NCBI RefSeq assembly: GCF_040110915.1
Contig: NZ_CP157793.1
Coordinates: forward strand, 1,748,939 to 1,812,938
Direction: 5' to 3'
DNA: 64,000 nucleotides
Origin: Stappia sp.
GTDB taxonomy: Bacteria > Pseudomonadota > Alphaproteobacteria > Rhizobiales > Stappiaceae
The notes under the pieces were generated by a model, which did not search any database, was not told where the DNA came from, and worked only from the letters and a program-made list of their open reading frames with translations. The stretch's first letter is position 1. Every line of letters begins with the position of its first letter. The translations under genes and the position numbers were made by a program. Positions 11,657 through 21,558 of this stretch are shown piece by piece.

Positions 11657-12961
11657 TTACTCTGCCGCCGCCATCGACTGCGCCGGCGCGCGGCGCTTCG
11701 CGGTGAACTCGTCGATGCGTTCCTCGATCACCGGGCGGAAGTTGCGGATCAGACCCTGGATCGGCCAGGCCGCCGCATCGCCGAGCGCGCAGATCGTGTG
11801 CCCTTCCACCTGCTTGGTGACGTCGAAGAGCATGTCGATCTCTTCCTTGGAGGCGTTGCCCGCGACCATCCGCTCCATCACGCGCCACATCCAGCCCGTG
11901 CCTTCCCGGCACGGCGTGCACTGGCCGCAGCTCTCGTGCTTGTAGAAATAGGACAGTCGCGCGATCGCCTTGATGATGTCGGTGGAGCGATCCATCACGA
12001 TCACCGCCGCCGTGCCGAGGCCCGACTTCTGCTCCTTGAGACTGTCGAAATCCATCGGGCAGTCGATGATGTTCTCCGCCGTCACGCAGGGCACCGACGA
12101 GCCGCCCGGGATCACCGCCAGCAGATTGTCCCAGCCGCCGCGAATGCCGCCGCAATGTTTGTCGATCAGCTCGCGGAAGGGAATGCCCATTTCCTCTTCC
12201 ACGGTGCAGGGCTTGTTGACGTGCCCCGACACGCAGAAAAGCTTGGTGCCCGTGTTGCCCGGCTTGCCAAGGCTTGCGAACCACGTGCCGCCGCGGCGCA
12301 GGATGGTCGGCGCGACCGCGATGGACTCCACGTTGTTGACCGTCGTCGGACAGCCGTAGAGGCCGACGTTCGCCGGGAACGGCGGCTTCAGGCGCGGCTG
12401 GCCCTTCTTGCCCTCGAGGCTCTCCAGCAGCGCGGTTTCCTCGCCGCAGATGTAGGCACCCGCGCCGTGATGGACGTAGATGTCGAAGTCGTAGCCGTTC
12501 TTGTTGTTCTTGCCGATCAGACCGGCCTCATAGGCCTGGTCGATGGCCGCCTGCAGCCGCTCGCGCTCGCGGATGAACTCGCCGCGCACGTAGATGTAGG
12601 CCGCGATCGCCCCCATCGCATAGCCGGCGACGAGGCAACCCTCGACCAGCGTGTGCGGGTCGTGGCGCAGGATCTCGCGGTCCTTGCAGGTGCCGGGTTC
12701 CGATTCGTCGGCATTGACGACGAGATAGGCCGGACGCCCGTCCGTTTCCTTGGGCATGAAGGACCACTTGAGACCGGTGGGGAAGCCCGCGCCGCCGCGC
12801 CCGCGCAGGCCCGACGTCTTCACTTCCTCGATGATCCAGTCGCGCCCCTTGTCCAGAAGCGCTTTCGTGTTGTCCCAGTGCCCGCGCTGACGCGCGCCAT
12901 CCAGGCCCCAGTCATGAAGGCCGTAGATGTTGGTGAAGATGCGGTCCTGGTCCTTGAGCAT
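11657..12961 (-). CDS. nuoF: NADH-quinone oxidoreductase subunit F (NADH/FMN-binding)
   Basis: A 434-residue flavoprotein that oxidises NADH. The NADH/FMN motif [16 protein letters not shown] lies near residue 51, [13 protein letters not shown] near residue 170, and the 4Fe-4S motif [12 protein letters not shown] near residue 345. It is typical in length and follows nuoE after 15 bp. Confidence 0.97.
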   Translation of the reverse strand: MLKDQDRIFTNIYGLHDWGLDGARQRGHWDNTKALLDKGRDWIIEEVKTSGLRGRGGAGFPTGLKWSFMPKETDGRPAYLVVNADESEPGTCKDREILRHDPHTLVEGCLVAGYAMGAIAAYIYVRGEFIRERERLQAAIDQAYEAGLIGKNNKNGYDFDIYVHHGAGAYICGEETALLESLEGKKGQPRLKPPFPANVGLYGCPTTVNNVESIAVAPTILRRGGTWFASLGKPGNTGTKLFCVSGHVNKPCTVEEEMGIPFRELIDKHCGGIRGGWDNLLAVIPGGSSVPCVTAENIIDCPMDFDSLKEQKSGLGTAAVIVMDRSTDIIKAIARLSYFYKHESCGQCTPCREGTGWMWRVMERMVAGNASKEEIDMLFDVTKQVEGHTICALGDAAAWPIQGLIRNFRPVIEERIDEFTAKRRAPAQSMAAAE

Positions 12962-12976
12962 CCTGTCCGCCTTTCC

Positions 12977-14134
12977 TCAAGCCTTGCTCGACGGCACGTC
13001 GCCGTCGGCAACGCGCTGCGAGAACTCCGTCTCGCCGCCTTCGGCAAGAATCCTGGCCTGCTCGATCCAGCCGTCCCGCTCGATCCGCCCCTTGAACTTG
13101 AGGCGGGCATCGACCCAGGCCACTTCTTCCGGTCCCCACGCGGCGACCTGGTCGAAGTGGTAGATGCCGAGATCGTTCAGCACGCCCTCGAGCTTCGGCC
13201 CGACGCCCTTGAGCTGCTTCAGGTCGTCCGGCTTGCCGCCGCGCGGGCCCTTCAGCAGGTCCGGCTCGCTTTCCGGAGCGCCCTCGCCCTCCAGATCGAG
13301 ACTGGACTGCACGGAGCCGGGCGCGCCCGCCGCCGCCGCTTCCACCGCCTCGGGCTTCACGTCCTTGGCCTTCTCGACCGGCTTCGGCGCGGCCTTGGCG
13401 GTCGTCTGCGGCGCCGGAACGCCGTCGAAATCCTGCCCGCCGGCGTTGATCGCCTCGCCCGCGAATACATGGGACGCGGCTTCCGCCCCGTCCACCACAT
13501 GCGGCACGGGATCGCCACCGGTCGTCGTGTCCGCGATCTCCGTCAGCGAGGTCGCGCCGCCCTCGGGCATGGCGAAGCGCCGGTCGGTCTGCGGTCCGGG
13601 CGTGACCTCGCGCCCCGCGGCGATGTCGTCCAGAAGCGCCTCGAGACTTTCCGGCGTCAGATCCTCGTAGGTGTCCTTGAAGATCTGCACCATCGGCGCG
13701 TTGACGCAGGCGCCGAGACACTCGACCTCTTCCCAGGAGAAGTCGCCGTCTTCGGACAGCTCATGCGCATGGGCGGCGATCTTCGCCTTGCAGACCCTGA
13801 CGAGGTCTTCCGCCCCGCGCAGCTGGCACGGCGTGGTGCCGCACACCTGCACATGCGCCTTCTTGCCCAGCGGGGCGAGCTGGAACATCGTGTAGAAGGT
13901 CGCGACCTCCAGCACGCGGATGTGCGGCATGGAGAGCATGTCGGCCACGTGACGGATCGCCGGCTCCGGCAACCAGCCCTCGTGCTGTTCCTGCGCCCGC
14001 CACAAAAGCGGGATCACGGCGGAGGCCTGACGGCCTTCGGGATAGCGCGCGATGACCTTTTCCGCCCAGGCCCGGTTGGCCGGGGTGAACGCGAAGCTCT
14101 CGGGCTGCTCAGGGTGCAGGCGACGTACGGCCAT
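12977..14134 (-). CDS. nuoE: NADH-quinone oxidoreductase subunit E with C-terminal HhH-like extension
   Basis: The first 170 or so residues are the thioredoxin-like 2Fe-2S subunit of complex I, with cluster ligands in CGTTPC and CLGAC. E. coli NuoE is about 166 residues, while this protein is 385. The extra part is a low-complexity Ala/Pro/Glu-rich linker (about 170-300) followed by a predicted helix-hairpin-helix-like domain beginning [20 protein letters not shown] (about 305-385). Similar NuoE extensions are known in Hyphomicrobiales; their role is unknown. Its ATG overlaps the stop of nuoD by one base. Confidence 0.95.
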   Translation of the reverse strand: MAVRRLHPEQPESFAFTPANRAWAEKVIARYPEGRQASAVIPLLWRAQEQHEGWLPEPAIRHVADMLSMPHIRVLEVATFYTMFQLAPLGKKAHVQVCGTTPCQLRGAEDLVRVCKAKIAAHAHELSEDGDFSWEEVECLGACVNAPMVQIFKDTYEDLTPESLEALLDDIAAGREVTPGPQTDRRFAMPEGGATSLTEIADTTTGGDPVPHVVDGAEAASHVFAGEAINAGGQDFDGVPAPQTTAKAAPKPVEKAKDVKPEAVEAAAAGAPGSVQSSLDLEGEGAPESEPDLLKGPRGGKPDDLKQLKGVGPKLEGVLNDLGIYHFDQVAAWGPEEVAWVDARLKFKGRIERDGWIEQARILAEGGETEFSQRVADGDVPSSKA

Positions 14135-15318
14135 TACCGGTCCACCTCTCCGAACACGATATCAAGGGAGCCGAGGATCGCCGACACGTCGGCCAGCATG
14201 TGTCCCTGGCACAGGAAATCCATCGCCTGCAAATGCGCGAAACCGGGCGCTTTGATCTTGCAGCGATAGGGCTTGTTGGTGCCGTCGGAGACGAGATAGA
14301 CGCCGAATTCGCCCTTGGGCGCCTCGACGGCGGCATAAACCTCGCCTTCCGGCACGCGGTAACCTTCGGTGTAGAGCTTGAAGTGATGGATCAGCGCTTC
14401 CATCGACTTCTTCATCTCGCCGCGCTTGGGCGGCACCACCTTGCCGTCCATCGACGACACCGGTCCCTTTTCCACCGTCAGCTTTTCCAGGCACTGTTTC
14501 ATCAGCCGTACCGACTGGCGCATCTCCTCCATGCGGATGAGATAGCGGTCGTAGCAGTCACCGTTCTTGCCGACGGGAATGTCGAACTCCAGCTCGTCGT
14601 AGCACTCGTAGGGCTGCGACTTGCGCAGATCCCAGGCCGCGCCCGACCCGCGCACCATGACGCCGGAGAAGCCGCGCGCCCAGGCATCGTCGAGCGACAC
14701 CGTCGCGATATCGACATTGCGCTGCTTGAAGATGCGGTTGTCGGTGAGCAGACCCTCGATGTCGTCGATGGTCTGCAGGAACGGATCGCAGAAGTCCCAA
14801 ATGTCGTCGAGCAGCTTGTTCGGCAGGTCCTGATGCACGCCGCCGGGGCGCACATAGGCCGCGTGCATGCGCGCGCCGCAGGCCCGCTCGTAGAAGACCA
14901 TCAGCTCCTCGCGCGGCTCGAAACCCCACAGCGGCGGGGTCAGCGCGCCGACGTCGAGCGCCTGCGTCGTCACATTGAGCAGATGCGACAGGATGCGGCC
15001 GATCTCGGAGTAGAGAACGCGGATCAGCTGACCGCGCTTGGGCACCTCGATCTCCAGCAACCGCTCCACGGCCAGCGCGAAGGCGTGCTCCTGATTCATC
15101 GGCGCGACGTAATCGAGCCGGTCGAAATACGGCACCGCCTGAAGATAGGTCTTGTGCTCGATCAGCTTCTCGGTGCCGCGATGCAGCAGCCCGATATGCG
15201 GATCGACACGCGTCACCACCTCGCCGTCCAGTTCCAGCACGAGGCGCAACACGCCGTGCGCCGCCGGATGCTGCGGGCCGAAGTTGATGTTGAAGTTGCG
15301 GACCTGAGCCTCAGCCAT
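14134..15318 (-). CDS. nuoD: NADH-quinone oxidoreductase subunit D
   Basis: A 394-residue quinone-site subunit related to the large subunit of NiFe hydrogenases but without metal. The N-terminal stretch [19 protein letters not shown] is diagnostic. Its start codon lies 8 bp inside the end of the preceding GFA-type gene, so translation of the two is probably coupled. Confidence 0.97.
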   Translation of the reverse strand: MAEAQVRNFNINFGPQHPAAHGVLRLVLELDGEVVTRVDPHIGLLHRGTEKLIEHKTYLQAVPYFDRLDYVAPMNQEHAFALAVERLLEIEVPKRGQLIRVLYSEIGRILSHLLNVTTQALDVGALTPPLWGFEPREELMVFYERACGARMHAAYVRPGGVHQDLPNKLLDDIWDFCDPFLQTIDDIEGLLTDNRIFKQRNVDIATVSLDDAWARGFSGVMVRGSGAAWDLRKSQPYECYDELEFDIPVGKNGDCYDRYLIRMEEMRQSVRLMKQCLEKLTVEKGPVSSMDGKVVPPKRGEMKKSMEALIHHFKLYTEGYRVPEGEVYAAVEAPKGEFGVYLVSDGTNKPYRCKIKAPGFAHLQAMDFLCQGHMLADVSAILGSLDIVFGEVDR

Positions 15319-15745
15319 GTTGAGGATCCTGGTTGGACGCGAAGAGAGCGAAAACCTCTGCGCCGGTCAGTTTCTGGGTCGGATTTGCAAACGCGTAAGC
15401 GTCCGGCTTTTCGTCGATGAAGATCTCGGTCGTGAACTCGAAGCCGGAGGGATCATCCAGCGCCGACGCCGCGACGTTCGTATGAGACCCGTCGCGCATG
15501 CGCCACATCAGCGACGTGCCGCACGACGTGCAGAACACCCGCTCGCCGTACTCGGACGACGCATAGGTGCCGAGCGAGGCCTGATCCACGAAGTCGATCT
15601 CGCTGCACTCGAACCCCATGAAGACACCGCCGCTCCAGCGCCGGCACATCGAACAATGGCACACAGCCATCTCGGGGCTCATGGGAACCGCCGAAAACCG
15701 GAGGGCTCCGCACAGACACCCACCTGGAAGCTTCGTGTCAGCCAT
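15311..15745 (-). CDS. GFA/CENP-V family zinc-binding protein inserted between nuoC and nuoD
   Basis: A 144-residue protein with the zinc-binding pattern of the GFA (glutathione-dependent formaldehyde-activating enzyme/CENP-V, DUF636) fold: GGCLCG near residue 8, CHCSMC near residue 29 and FCTSCGTSL near residue 69. The family includes putative S-hydroxymethylglutathione synthases, but most members have no proven activity. It starts 10 bp after nuoC and overlaps nuoD by 8 bp. It is therefore embedded in the complex I operon, which is not a standard place for it. The function here is unknown. The ATG at 15745 gives the family N-terminus. Confidence 0.85.
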   Translation of the reverse strand: MADTKLPGGCLCGALRFSAVPMSPEMAVCHCSMCRRWSGGVFMGFECSEIDFVDQASLGTYASSEYGERVFCTSCGTSLMWRMRDGSHTNVAASALDDPSGFEFTTEIFIDEKPDAYAFANPTQKLTGAEVFALFASNQDPQHG

Positions 15746-15755
15746 CCCAGCCCCC

Positions 15756-16355
15756 TCAGCTCGCCTTCTCGTCGCCGGGAAGGATGTACTCGGCCCCCTC
15801 CCACGGAGACATGAAGTCGAAGTCGCGGAATTCCTGATTGAGCCGCACGGGCTCATAGACGACGCGCTTCTTCTCGTCGTCGTAGCGCACCTCGACATAG
15901 CCGGTGAGCGGAAAGTCCTTGCGCAGCGGATAGCCGTCGAAGCCGTAGTCGGTCAGGATGCGGCGGAAATCCGGGTGACCGGAGAACAGCACGCCGTACA
16001 TGTCGTAGACTTCGCGCTCGAACCACTCCGCGCCCGGAAACTCCTCCACGATGGAGGGCACCGGCGTCTCGTCGTCGGCCTGCAGCTTGACGCGAATGCG
16101 CAGGTTCTGCTTCGGCGAGAGGAAGTGATAGACCACGTCGAAGCGACGGTCGCGGGACGGATAGTCGACACCGCAGATGTCGGTGAGATTGACGAACTGG
16201 CAGCTTGAGTCGTCGCGCAGGAACCGCACCACCGACAGGATGTCCGAGGCACGCACCTCAAGCGTCAGCTCGCCGAAGGCGATGGTGACGCGGTCGAGCG
16301 CATCGCCGAGCGCCGCCTGAATGTGTTCGCCGAGTTCAGCGAGCGTTTCATCCAT
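15756..16355 (-). CDS. nuoC: NADH-quinone oxidoreductase subunit C
   Basis: A 199-residue peripheral-arm subunit of complex I (30-kDa family). The signature ERECYDM-like stretch is present as [12 protein letters not shown], followed by [27 protein letters not shown], a hallmark of the family quoted here only by its ends (FSGHPD and RKDFPL). It lies 78 bp after nuoB. Confidence 0.96.
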   Translation of the reverse strand: MDETLAELGEHIQAALGDALDRVTIAFGELTLEVRASDILSVVRFLRDDSSCQFVNLTDICGVDYPSRDRRFDVVYHFLSPKQNLRIRVKLQADDETPVPSIVEEFPGAEWFEREVYDMYGVLFSGHPDFRRILTDYGFDGYPLRKDFPLTGYVEVRYDDEKKRVVYEPVRLNQEFRDFDFMSPWEGAEYILPGDEKAS

Positions 16356-16433
16356 TGCCGTGATCCGTTTCCCGCAATTTGCTCATGTGCCGCCGGTTCC
16401 GTCGCGCCCCGGCGCTCGCCGGTCAGCCGCGCC

Positions 16434-17012
16434 TCAACGCTCGATTGTCCCCGTGCGCCGGATTTTCTTCTGCAGAAGCAGCACGCCGTAAAGCAGCGCC
16501 TCCGCGGTCGGCGGGCAGCCCGGCACATAGATGTCCACCGGCACCACGCGATCGCATCCGCGCACGACCGAATAGGAATAGTGATAATAACCGCCGCCGT
16601 TCGCGCAGGAGCCCATCGAGATCACGTAGCGCGGCTCCGGCATCTGGTCGTAGACCTTGCGCAGGGCCGGCGCCATCTTGTTGGTCAGCGTGCCGGCGAC
16701 GATCATCACGTCCGACTGGCGCGGAGAGGCGCGCGGCGCGAAGCCGAAGCGCTCGGCGTCGTAGCGCGGCATCGACATCTGCATCATCTCGACGGCGCAA
16801 CACGCCAGGCCGAAGGTCATCCACATCAGCGAGCCGGTGCGGGCCCACTGGATGAGATTGTCCGTCGCCGTGACGACGAAGCCCTTGTCGGCGAGCTCGT
16901 CATTCACCTGCAGGAAGAACGGATCGTCCGACCCCACCGGCTGGCCGGTCCTCGGGTCGAGAACGCCCTTGGGAGTCTGCGCGACGAGCGGTGTATCCGA
17001 GGTCAATCCCAT
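16434..17012 (-). CDS. nuoB: NADH-quinone oxidoreductase subunit B
   Basis: A 192-residue subunit that binds the terminal 4Fe-4S cluster N2 next to the quinone site. Cluster ligands are seen in [29 protein letters not shown] and [11 protein letters not shown]. The frame is open further upstream, but the ATG at 17012 gives the standard start. It overlaps nuoA by 10 bp. Confidence 0.97.
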   Translation of the reverse strand: MGLTSDTPLVAQTPKGVLDPRTGQPVGSDDPFFLQVNDELADKGFVVTATDNLIQWARTGSLMWMTFGLACCAVEMMQMSMPRYDAERFGFAPRASPRQSDVMIVAGTLTNKMAPALRKVYDQMPEPRYVISMGSCANGGGYYHYSYSVVRGCDRVVPVDIYVPGCPPTAEALLYGVLLLQKKIRRTGTIER

Positions 17013-17368
17013 TCCAGCGCTCCCTTCTTCCATTCGTAGATGAAGCCGATGGTGAGCACGCCTAGGAACGTCATCATCGACCAGAAGCCGAACCAGCCGA
17101 GATCGCCGAAGGATACCGCCCAGGGAAACAGGAACGCCACCTCCAGATCGAAGATGATGAACAGCAGCGCCACCAGATAGAAGCGGATGTCGAACTTCAT
17201 GCGCGCGTCGTCGAACGCGTTGAAGCCGCATTCATAGGCGGACAGCTTTTCCGAGTCGGGGTTCTTGTAGGCGAGCAGGAAGGGCGAAACGAGAAGGGCG
17301 AGACCGATCGCCAGCGCCACCCCGATGAACACGAGGATCGGAACGTAGTCTCTGAGCAGGTCTTCCAT
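17003..17368 (-). CDS. nuoA: NADH-quinone oxidoreductase subunit A
   Basis: A 121-residue, three-helix membrane subunit and first gene of the nuo operon. The conserved loop [20 protein letters not shown] carries the quinone-site cysteine. The ATG at 17368 gives the canonical N-terminus [14 protein letters not shown]; the 20 extra upstream codons of the open frame have no similarity to the family that I can see. Confidence 0.96.
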   Translation of the reverse strand: MEDLLRDYVPILVFIGVALAIGLALLVSPFLLAYKNPDSEKLSAYECGFNAFDDARMKFDIRFYLVALLFIIFDLEVAFLFPWAVSFGDLGWFGFWSMMTFLGVLTIGFIYEWKKGALEWD

Positions 17369-17972
17369 GGTCCAACATGTCCTTGCGCCCGGCTCCGGCA
17401 TCACGGCAGACATCCGTCGACGTCGCACTGCAGCAGAGCCCTGCGGCAGGTGGGCGGCGGGTCATGGCCCGGCCACGCAGCCCCTGCCTGTGTGCGCACG
17501 CTTAGCCCACGCACCCCGGCAACGCAAGCCCAACAAGGGTGTAATCGAACAGGGATTTTCGCAGGTGCGAAACCTCGGGATACACCCGTATCGGCGGCGA
17601 CGCGACGGCACGCGGCCCCGCTTGCGGACCGGCGAGACGGACGCCGTCCGCCGGGACCGTTGCAGGATCGCGCGACGTCCGACCGTCCCGACCCGCCCTG
17701 CCCCGGCTGCGCCGGCACACCGGCCGTGACACGCCCTTGCGGCCTCCGGCTCGAAAATGCGCGAATTCCGGGTCCGTGCAAAACCGATGCGGCAACTTGC
17801 GCCCGCCTCTCCCCGTGGCCCGGAAGCCCAGAAGCCCCGAGAACGACAGCCCCGAGCACGGCGAGTCGTTTGTGCCGGCACACAGCCCCTCCGCCGCGAA
17901 GACGAAGGCGTACGACCGAAGCATGACTTGCGTCAGGCGGGGATGTGTCGCGCTGGAGAGCCGAGGCAAGGA
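17369..17972 (+). other. Intergenic stretch upstream of nuoA
   Basis: About 600 bp without a convincing gene. All open frames here are low-complexity Arg/Pro/Ala translations typical of GC-rich non-coding DNA. The nuo promoter must lie here on the minus strand, but I could not pick a clear -35/-10 pair. No tRNA or riboswitch-like structure was recognised. Confidence 0.5.
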
Positions 17973-18005
17973 GAAGAAAACACGGATCCCGGCGAACCCC
18001 GGGAC
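17973..18005 (-). terminator. Probable rho-independent terminator after tRNA-Asp
   Basis: On the minus strand a stem TCCCGG/CCGGGA with a six-base loop (17987-18004) is followed a few bases later by TGTTTTCTTC. It lies 16 bp past the 3' end of the second tRNA-Asp and fits termination of the tRNA transcript. Confidence 0.55.
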
Positions 18006-18020
18006 GGACGAAGCGGCGAG

Positions 18021-18097
18021 TGGCGCGAGTGACGGGGCTCGAACCCGCGACCTCCGGCGTGACAGGCCGGCACTCTAACCAACTGAGCTACACCCGC
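18021..18097 (-). tRNA. tRNA-Asp (GTC), second copy
   Basis: A 77-base cloverleaf with encoded CCA. The acceptor stem is GCGGGTG/CACTCGC with one G-T pair. The anticodon arm CCGGC-CTGTCAC-GCCGG places GTC at 34-36, and the T loop is TTCGAGC. Its sequence is identical to the copy 58 bp upstream. Confidence 0.97.
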
Positions 18098-18155
18098 TCG
18101 CTCGCTTCGTGAGACGCCGGCGGTCCGGCGCTCAAGACTTCCCGATAGAGGCAAG

Positions 18156-18232
18156 TGGCGCGAGTGACGGGGCTCGAACCCGCGACCTCCGGCGTGACAG
18201 GCCGGCACTCTAACCAACTGAGCTACACCCGC
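18156..18232 (-). tRNA. tRNA-Asp (GTC), first copy
   Basis: This copy is identical over 77 bases, including CCA, to the tRNA at 18021-18097 and on the same strand, with 58 bp between them. The pair is most simply one transcript made by tandem duplication. Confidence 0.97.
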
Positions 18233-18359
18233 TTGGCCTCTGGCGGTGCGTGACCGCCGGGAGTGGCGGTGATGTACGTTGCGCCGCGCGACAAGTCAAG
18301 CGCCCCGCGCCTGCGTTTGTGACGTTTGTGCAAACTCGGGCAAGCCTCAATTGTGGATA

Positions 18360-18400
18360 ACGCAAAAGCGAACGGGCGCGCCCGGGACCGGGCACGCCCG
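18360..18400 (-). terminator. Rho-independent terminator of the LysM/M23 lipoprotein gene
   Basis: A 12-bp inverted repeat (18374-18385 with 18388-18399, two-base turn, one G-T pair) is followed on the minus strand by TTCGCTTTTGCG. It begins about 30 bp after the stop codon of the lipoprotein gene. Confidence 0.7.
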
Positions 18401-18428
18401 CAGAAGATTCCCGAACCGCCGATTGGAC

Positions 18429-19871
18429 CTAGAGGCGCGCCAGGTAGCGCATCGGGTCGACCGGCTTGTTGCCGCGACGCAGCTCGAAATGCAGCTGCGG
18501 CTGGGTGACCGACCCGGTCGACCCCGCCTTGGCGATCACCTGGCCACGCTGCACCGCATCGCCGCGCTTGACCAGCAATTCGCTGTTGTGCGCATAGGCC
18601 GAGACCCATCCGTCGGCGTGGCGCACCAGCACCAGATTGCCGTAGCCCTTCAGCTCGTTGCCCGAATAGATGACGGTGCCGTCCTCCGCCGACTTGATGT
18701 CCGCGCCCTCGGGCAGTGCCAGATTGATGCCCTCGTTGCGCGTGCCGCCCGGCTTCGTTCCGAACTCGGAGATGATTCGCCCGCGCGCCGGCCAGCGGAA
18801 CCGCCGCTCGCCCACATCCTCCCCGGCATCCGTGCGCGCGACCGCGATCGGCTCGGCCGGCGGCTCCTCGCGGCTCTCGATGCGCGGCGCGTCCGGAGCT
18901 TGCCTGGGCACGGCCGCCGTGCGCGGAGTGCTGGAATTCTGGGCGGGGGTCGACGCGGACTGCGTGAACGACACGGGCTTCGCCTTGGGCAGACCGGCAT
19001 CGAGCGCACCGCCGGAGACCGGCGCGGTGGGCGCGGCGGCGGGTGCGGCAGACGCAACCCGGAAGGCGGCCGGCTTGGCCGGCGGACGCGGCGCGACGGC
19101 CGTCCCGAGGCCGGAGATGGCGGCGGTCGGGATCGACCCGGTGGTCGTCGGCGCGGGGCCCGCGGACGGAAGCCGCATGGGCGCCCCCGACGGCCGCGCG
19201 GCCGAGGCCACATTCGGCGCATTATGCACATAGGTGGGGATGACGATCCGCTGGCCGTCCCGAAGCCCGGCATCCGGCGACAGGCCGTTGACCTCGCCCA
19301 GCACGAATTTCGGAACCCCGTAGCGCCGCGCGAGCGAGTCGATGCTGTCGCCGCTGCGCGCACTCACCTGGGTGGCCCCTGCGGTCGTCCAGCCGCGCAC
19401 CGTGCGCGGCTCGACGCCGCGCGGCGCGGCATCGCGCATGATCGTTTCCGCCTCGCCGCGCGCGGTGCGAACGGACTGAGCCGGCGCCGGTCGCGGCGCG
19501 GACGCCACGGCCGCCGGGGGACGCGGCGCGGCCATCGGGACCGGAACGCTCGCCGACGCCCGCGGCGGCGTCGCCGGACGCGTCGGGATCGATCCGGTCG
19601 TGACCGGCGCCCGCGTGACGGTCGGCGGCGGCAGGGTCGCGGAGGCAACGGGAGCGGTTTGCGCCGGGCCGGCCATGATCTGCTCGAATTCCGGCTGCGA
19701 GACCGGCTGTCCGTTCAGGATGGCGCGCTGGTTCCCGGTGTTTCCGGTGAAGATCGGATCTTCGAACCGTTCGACACCACCGCTGCACGCGCCCAGAAGC
19801 GCGCTCACCAACACCACCATCGCGGTTTGCGTCAGCGGGCGGGCGTGCAAATTGTGAAGCGAATTGGGCAT
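18429..19871 (-). CDS. LysM/degenerate M23 (LytM) lipoprotein, NlpD-like cell division factor
   Basis: A 480-residue envelope protein. It starts with a lipoprotein signal (lipobox LLGAC), then a long Pro/Ala/Thr-rich region, a LysM peptidoglycan-binding motif (around RSGDSIDSLARRYGVPKFVL) and a C-terminal M23/LytM domain. The zinc ligands of active M23 peptidases are not kept: the HxxxD region reads RNEGINLAL, and the HLHFE region reads QLHFE. It is therefore probably a non-catalytic activator of an amidase, as for NlpD/EnvC/DipM proteins. An upstream ATG at 19889 is in frame; the ATG at 19871 gives the better signal. It lies at the end of the surE-pcm cluster, as nlpD does in many proteobacteria. 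Confidence 0.85.
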   Translation of the reverse strand: MPNSLHNLHARPLTQTAMVVLVSALLGACSGGVERFEDPIFTGNTGNQRAILNGQPVSQPEFEQIMAGPAQTAPVASATLPPPTVTRAPVTTGSIPTRPATPPRASASVPVPMAAPRPPAAVASAPRPAPAQSVRTARGEAETIMRDAAPRGVEPRTVRGWTTAGATQVSARSGDSIDSLARRYGVPKFVLGEVNGLSPDAGLRDGQRIVIPTYVHNAPNVASAARPSGAPMRLPSAGPAPTTTGSIPTAAISGLGTAVAPRPPAKPAAFRVASAAPAAAPTAPVSGGALDAGLPKAKPVSFTQSASTPAQNSSTPRTAAVPRQAPDAPRIESREEPPAEPIAVARTDAGEDVGERRFRWPARGRIISEFGTKPGGTRNEGINLALPEGADIKSAEDGTVIYSGNELKGYGNLVLVRHADGWVSAYAHNSELLVKRGDAVQRGQVIAKAGSTGSVTQPQLHFELRRGNKPVDPMRYLARL

Positions 19872-20003
19872 GGCGCTACTCGGACTCAAACACCGGATGT
19901 CGTTGTCCGCAATTAAACGCCGGTAACGTTGACAAAGCTTTAAGCATGTCAGACGGAATTTGCGTCAGCGAGCCGAAGATACCCGCCACCCGCCCTGCCC
20001 GCG

Positions 20004-20036
20004 CCCAATTCGCACCCAGTTCGCAGCCAATTCGCA
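20004..20036 (+). repeat. Three tandem 11-bp repeats
   Basis: Three head-to-tail copies, cccaattcgca, cccagttcgca and gccaattcgca, each differ at one position or none. They begin 14 bp beyond the end of pcm in the gap before the lipoprotein gene. The 11-bp period equals about one helical turn. Confidence 0.7.
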
Positions 20037-20050
20037 AGGTGCGCGCCCCG

Positions 20051-20764
20051 TCACAGGCGGTCGGCGACCCCCTCCACCAGCGGCACGAAGCGCACCGGCG
20101 TCAGCACGCGCTCCTGGAGCACCCCGCCGGTCTTTTCCACCACCACCAGATCCTGAACGCTGCCCTTCGGCCCGCGCGGCATGATCAGGCGTCCCCCGTC
20201 GGCAAGCTGCGCCAGCAACGCCGGGGGGATCTCGGGGGCCGCGGCCGTCACCACGATGCGATCGAAGGGCGCCTGGTCGGGCAGGCCCTCCATTCCGTCG
20301 CCGTGATGCACCTCGACGGTGGTGATCTTCAGCGTCCTCAGCCGCGTGCGGGCGAGGTCCGCCAGCGTGCGATAGCGCTCGATCGTGTGCACCTCGCCGG
20401 CCAGCAGCCCCAGGATCGCCGCCTGATAGCCGGACCCGGTGCCGATTTCCAAGACGCGATGGGTGTCGCGCAGGTCGAGCGCGGCCGTTATCATCGCGAC
20501 GAGCGAGGGCTGGGAGATCGTCTGACCGCATTCGATGGGAAGGGCGGTGTCCTCGGCCGCATGGCGCTGCAGCGGCGCGGAGAGGAACAGCGCGCGCGGG
20601 ACCCGCTCCAGCGCCGACAGGACGCGCTGGTCGCCGATCCCCTGCCGGCGGAGCTTCAGGATAAGCGCCGCCGCGGCTTCCCGGTCCGCCGATGTGACGG
20701 CCGGAAGCCCGCCCGTGGGATCGGAGGCTCCGCCGCCGGTACTGTCAGTGTCGCCCGCACTCAT
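20051..20764 (-). CDS. pcm: Protein-L-isoaspartate O-methyltransferase
   Basis: A 237-residue SAM-dependent enzyme that methylates isoaspartyl residues in damaged proteins so they can be repaired. Motif I VLEIGTGSGYQAAILGLLAG and the family stretch PFDRIVVTAAAPEIPPALL are clear. An in-frame TTG lies three codons upstream; the ATG at 20764 is taken. It follows surE after 35 bp, a pairing conserved across proteobacteria. Confidence 0.92.
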   Translation of the reverse strand: MSAGDTDSTGGGASDPTGGLPAVTSADREAAAALILKLRRQGIGDQRVLSALERVPRALFLSAPLQRHAAEDTALPIECGQTISQPSLVAMITAALDLRDTHRVLEIGTGSGYQAAILGLLAGEVHTIERYRTLADLARTRLRTLKITTVEVHHGDGMEGLPDQAPFDRIVVTAAAPEIPPALLAQLADGGRLIMPRGPKGSVQDLVVVEKTGGVLQERVLTPVRFVPLVEGVADRL

Positions 20765-20799
20765 CGCTTGCACTCACGGTCGGCGCCCGATGCACGGTC

Positions 20800-21558
20800 T
20801 CAGCCGAGCGCATCCTTGAGTTCGCCCAACAGATCGTGCGCCGTCAAGTCGAGCTTCAGCGGCGTGACCGAGACATGCGCATCGCTCAGCGCCGCGAGAT
20901 CGGTGTCCGCCGGCGGCGTTTCCCGCCCGCCGCGAAAGGCCAGCCAGTAATAGGGCACGCCGCGCCCGTCGGTGCGCGCATCCACCGCCAGTTCGCTGAC
21001 CTTGCGCTTGCCCTGGCGCGTGATGCGCACGCCCCTGACCTCTTCCGCCGTGCAGGCGGGAAAGTTCAGGTTCAGCAACACATCGGCGGGAAAGGAGAAC
21101 GACAGCAGCTTCTCGATCAGCTTCGGCGCATAGGCCCGCGTCGCCGCGTAGTCGACCTTGGCGCCGTGGCCCCAGCTGTAGGCCTGCGACAGGGCCATGG
21201 AGCGGATGCCCATCAAGGTCCCTTCCATGGCGCCCGCAACCGTGCCCGAATAGGTCACGTCGTCGGCCGCGTTCTGACCCCGGTTGATGCCCGACAGCAC
21301 CAGATCCGGCCGGCCGGGCAGAACCTCCCGCACGCCCATGATGACGCAGTCGGTCGGCGTGCCGCGCACGGAAAACCGGCGCTCATCGAGTTGGCGGACC
21401 CGCAGCGGATCGTGCAGCGTCAGCGAATGCGCCACGCCGCTCTGGTCGGTCTCCGGCGCGACGACCCAGACGTCGTCGCTCAGCTCGCGCGCCACCTCTT
21501 CCAGCACGGCAAGCCCGTCCGCCTGGATGCCGTCGTCATTGGTGATGAGAATGCGCAT
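20800..21558 (-). CDS. surE: 5'-nucleotidase SurE
   Basis: A 252-residue metal-dependent nucleoside monophosphate phosphatase. The N-terminus [16 protein letters not shown] carries the metal-binding DD pair, and [20 protein letters not shown] is the second metal/substrate stretch. The ATG shares one base with the serS stop, giving tight coupling. It probably acts in the stationary-phase stress response together with pcm. Confidence 0.95.
   Translation of the reverse strand: MRILITNDDGIQADGLAVLEEVARELSDDVWVVAPETDQSGVAHSLTLHDPLRVRQLDERRFSVRGTPTDCVIMGVREVLPGRPDLVLSGINRGQNAADDVTYSGTVAGAMEGTLMGIRSMALSQAYSWGHGAKVDYAATRAYAPKLIEKLLSFSFPADVLLNLNFPACTAEEVRGVRITRQGKRKVSELAVDARTDGRGVPYYWLAFRGGRETPPADTDLAALSDAHVSVTPLKLDLTAHDLLGELKDALG

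Noticed and set aside
10256..14269. 1337-codon open frame opposite nuoE, nuoF and nuoG
   Set aside because: It is a codon-bias shadow of three certain genes. No ribosome site or domain supports it.
17369..18020. Small genes in the gap upstream of nuoA
   Set aside because: All frames are Arg/Pro-rich, lack ribosome sites and overlap each other on both strands.
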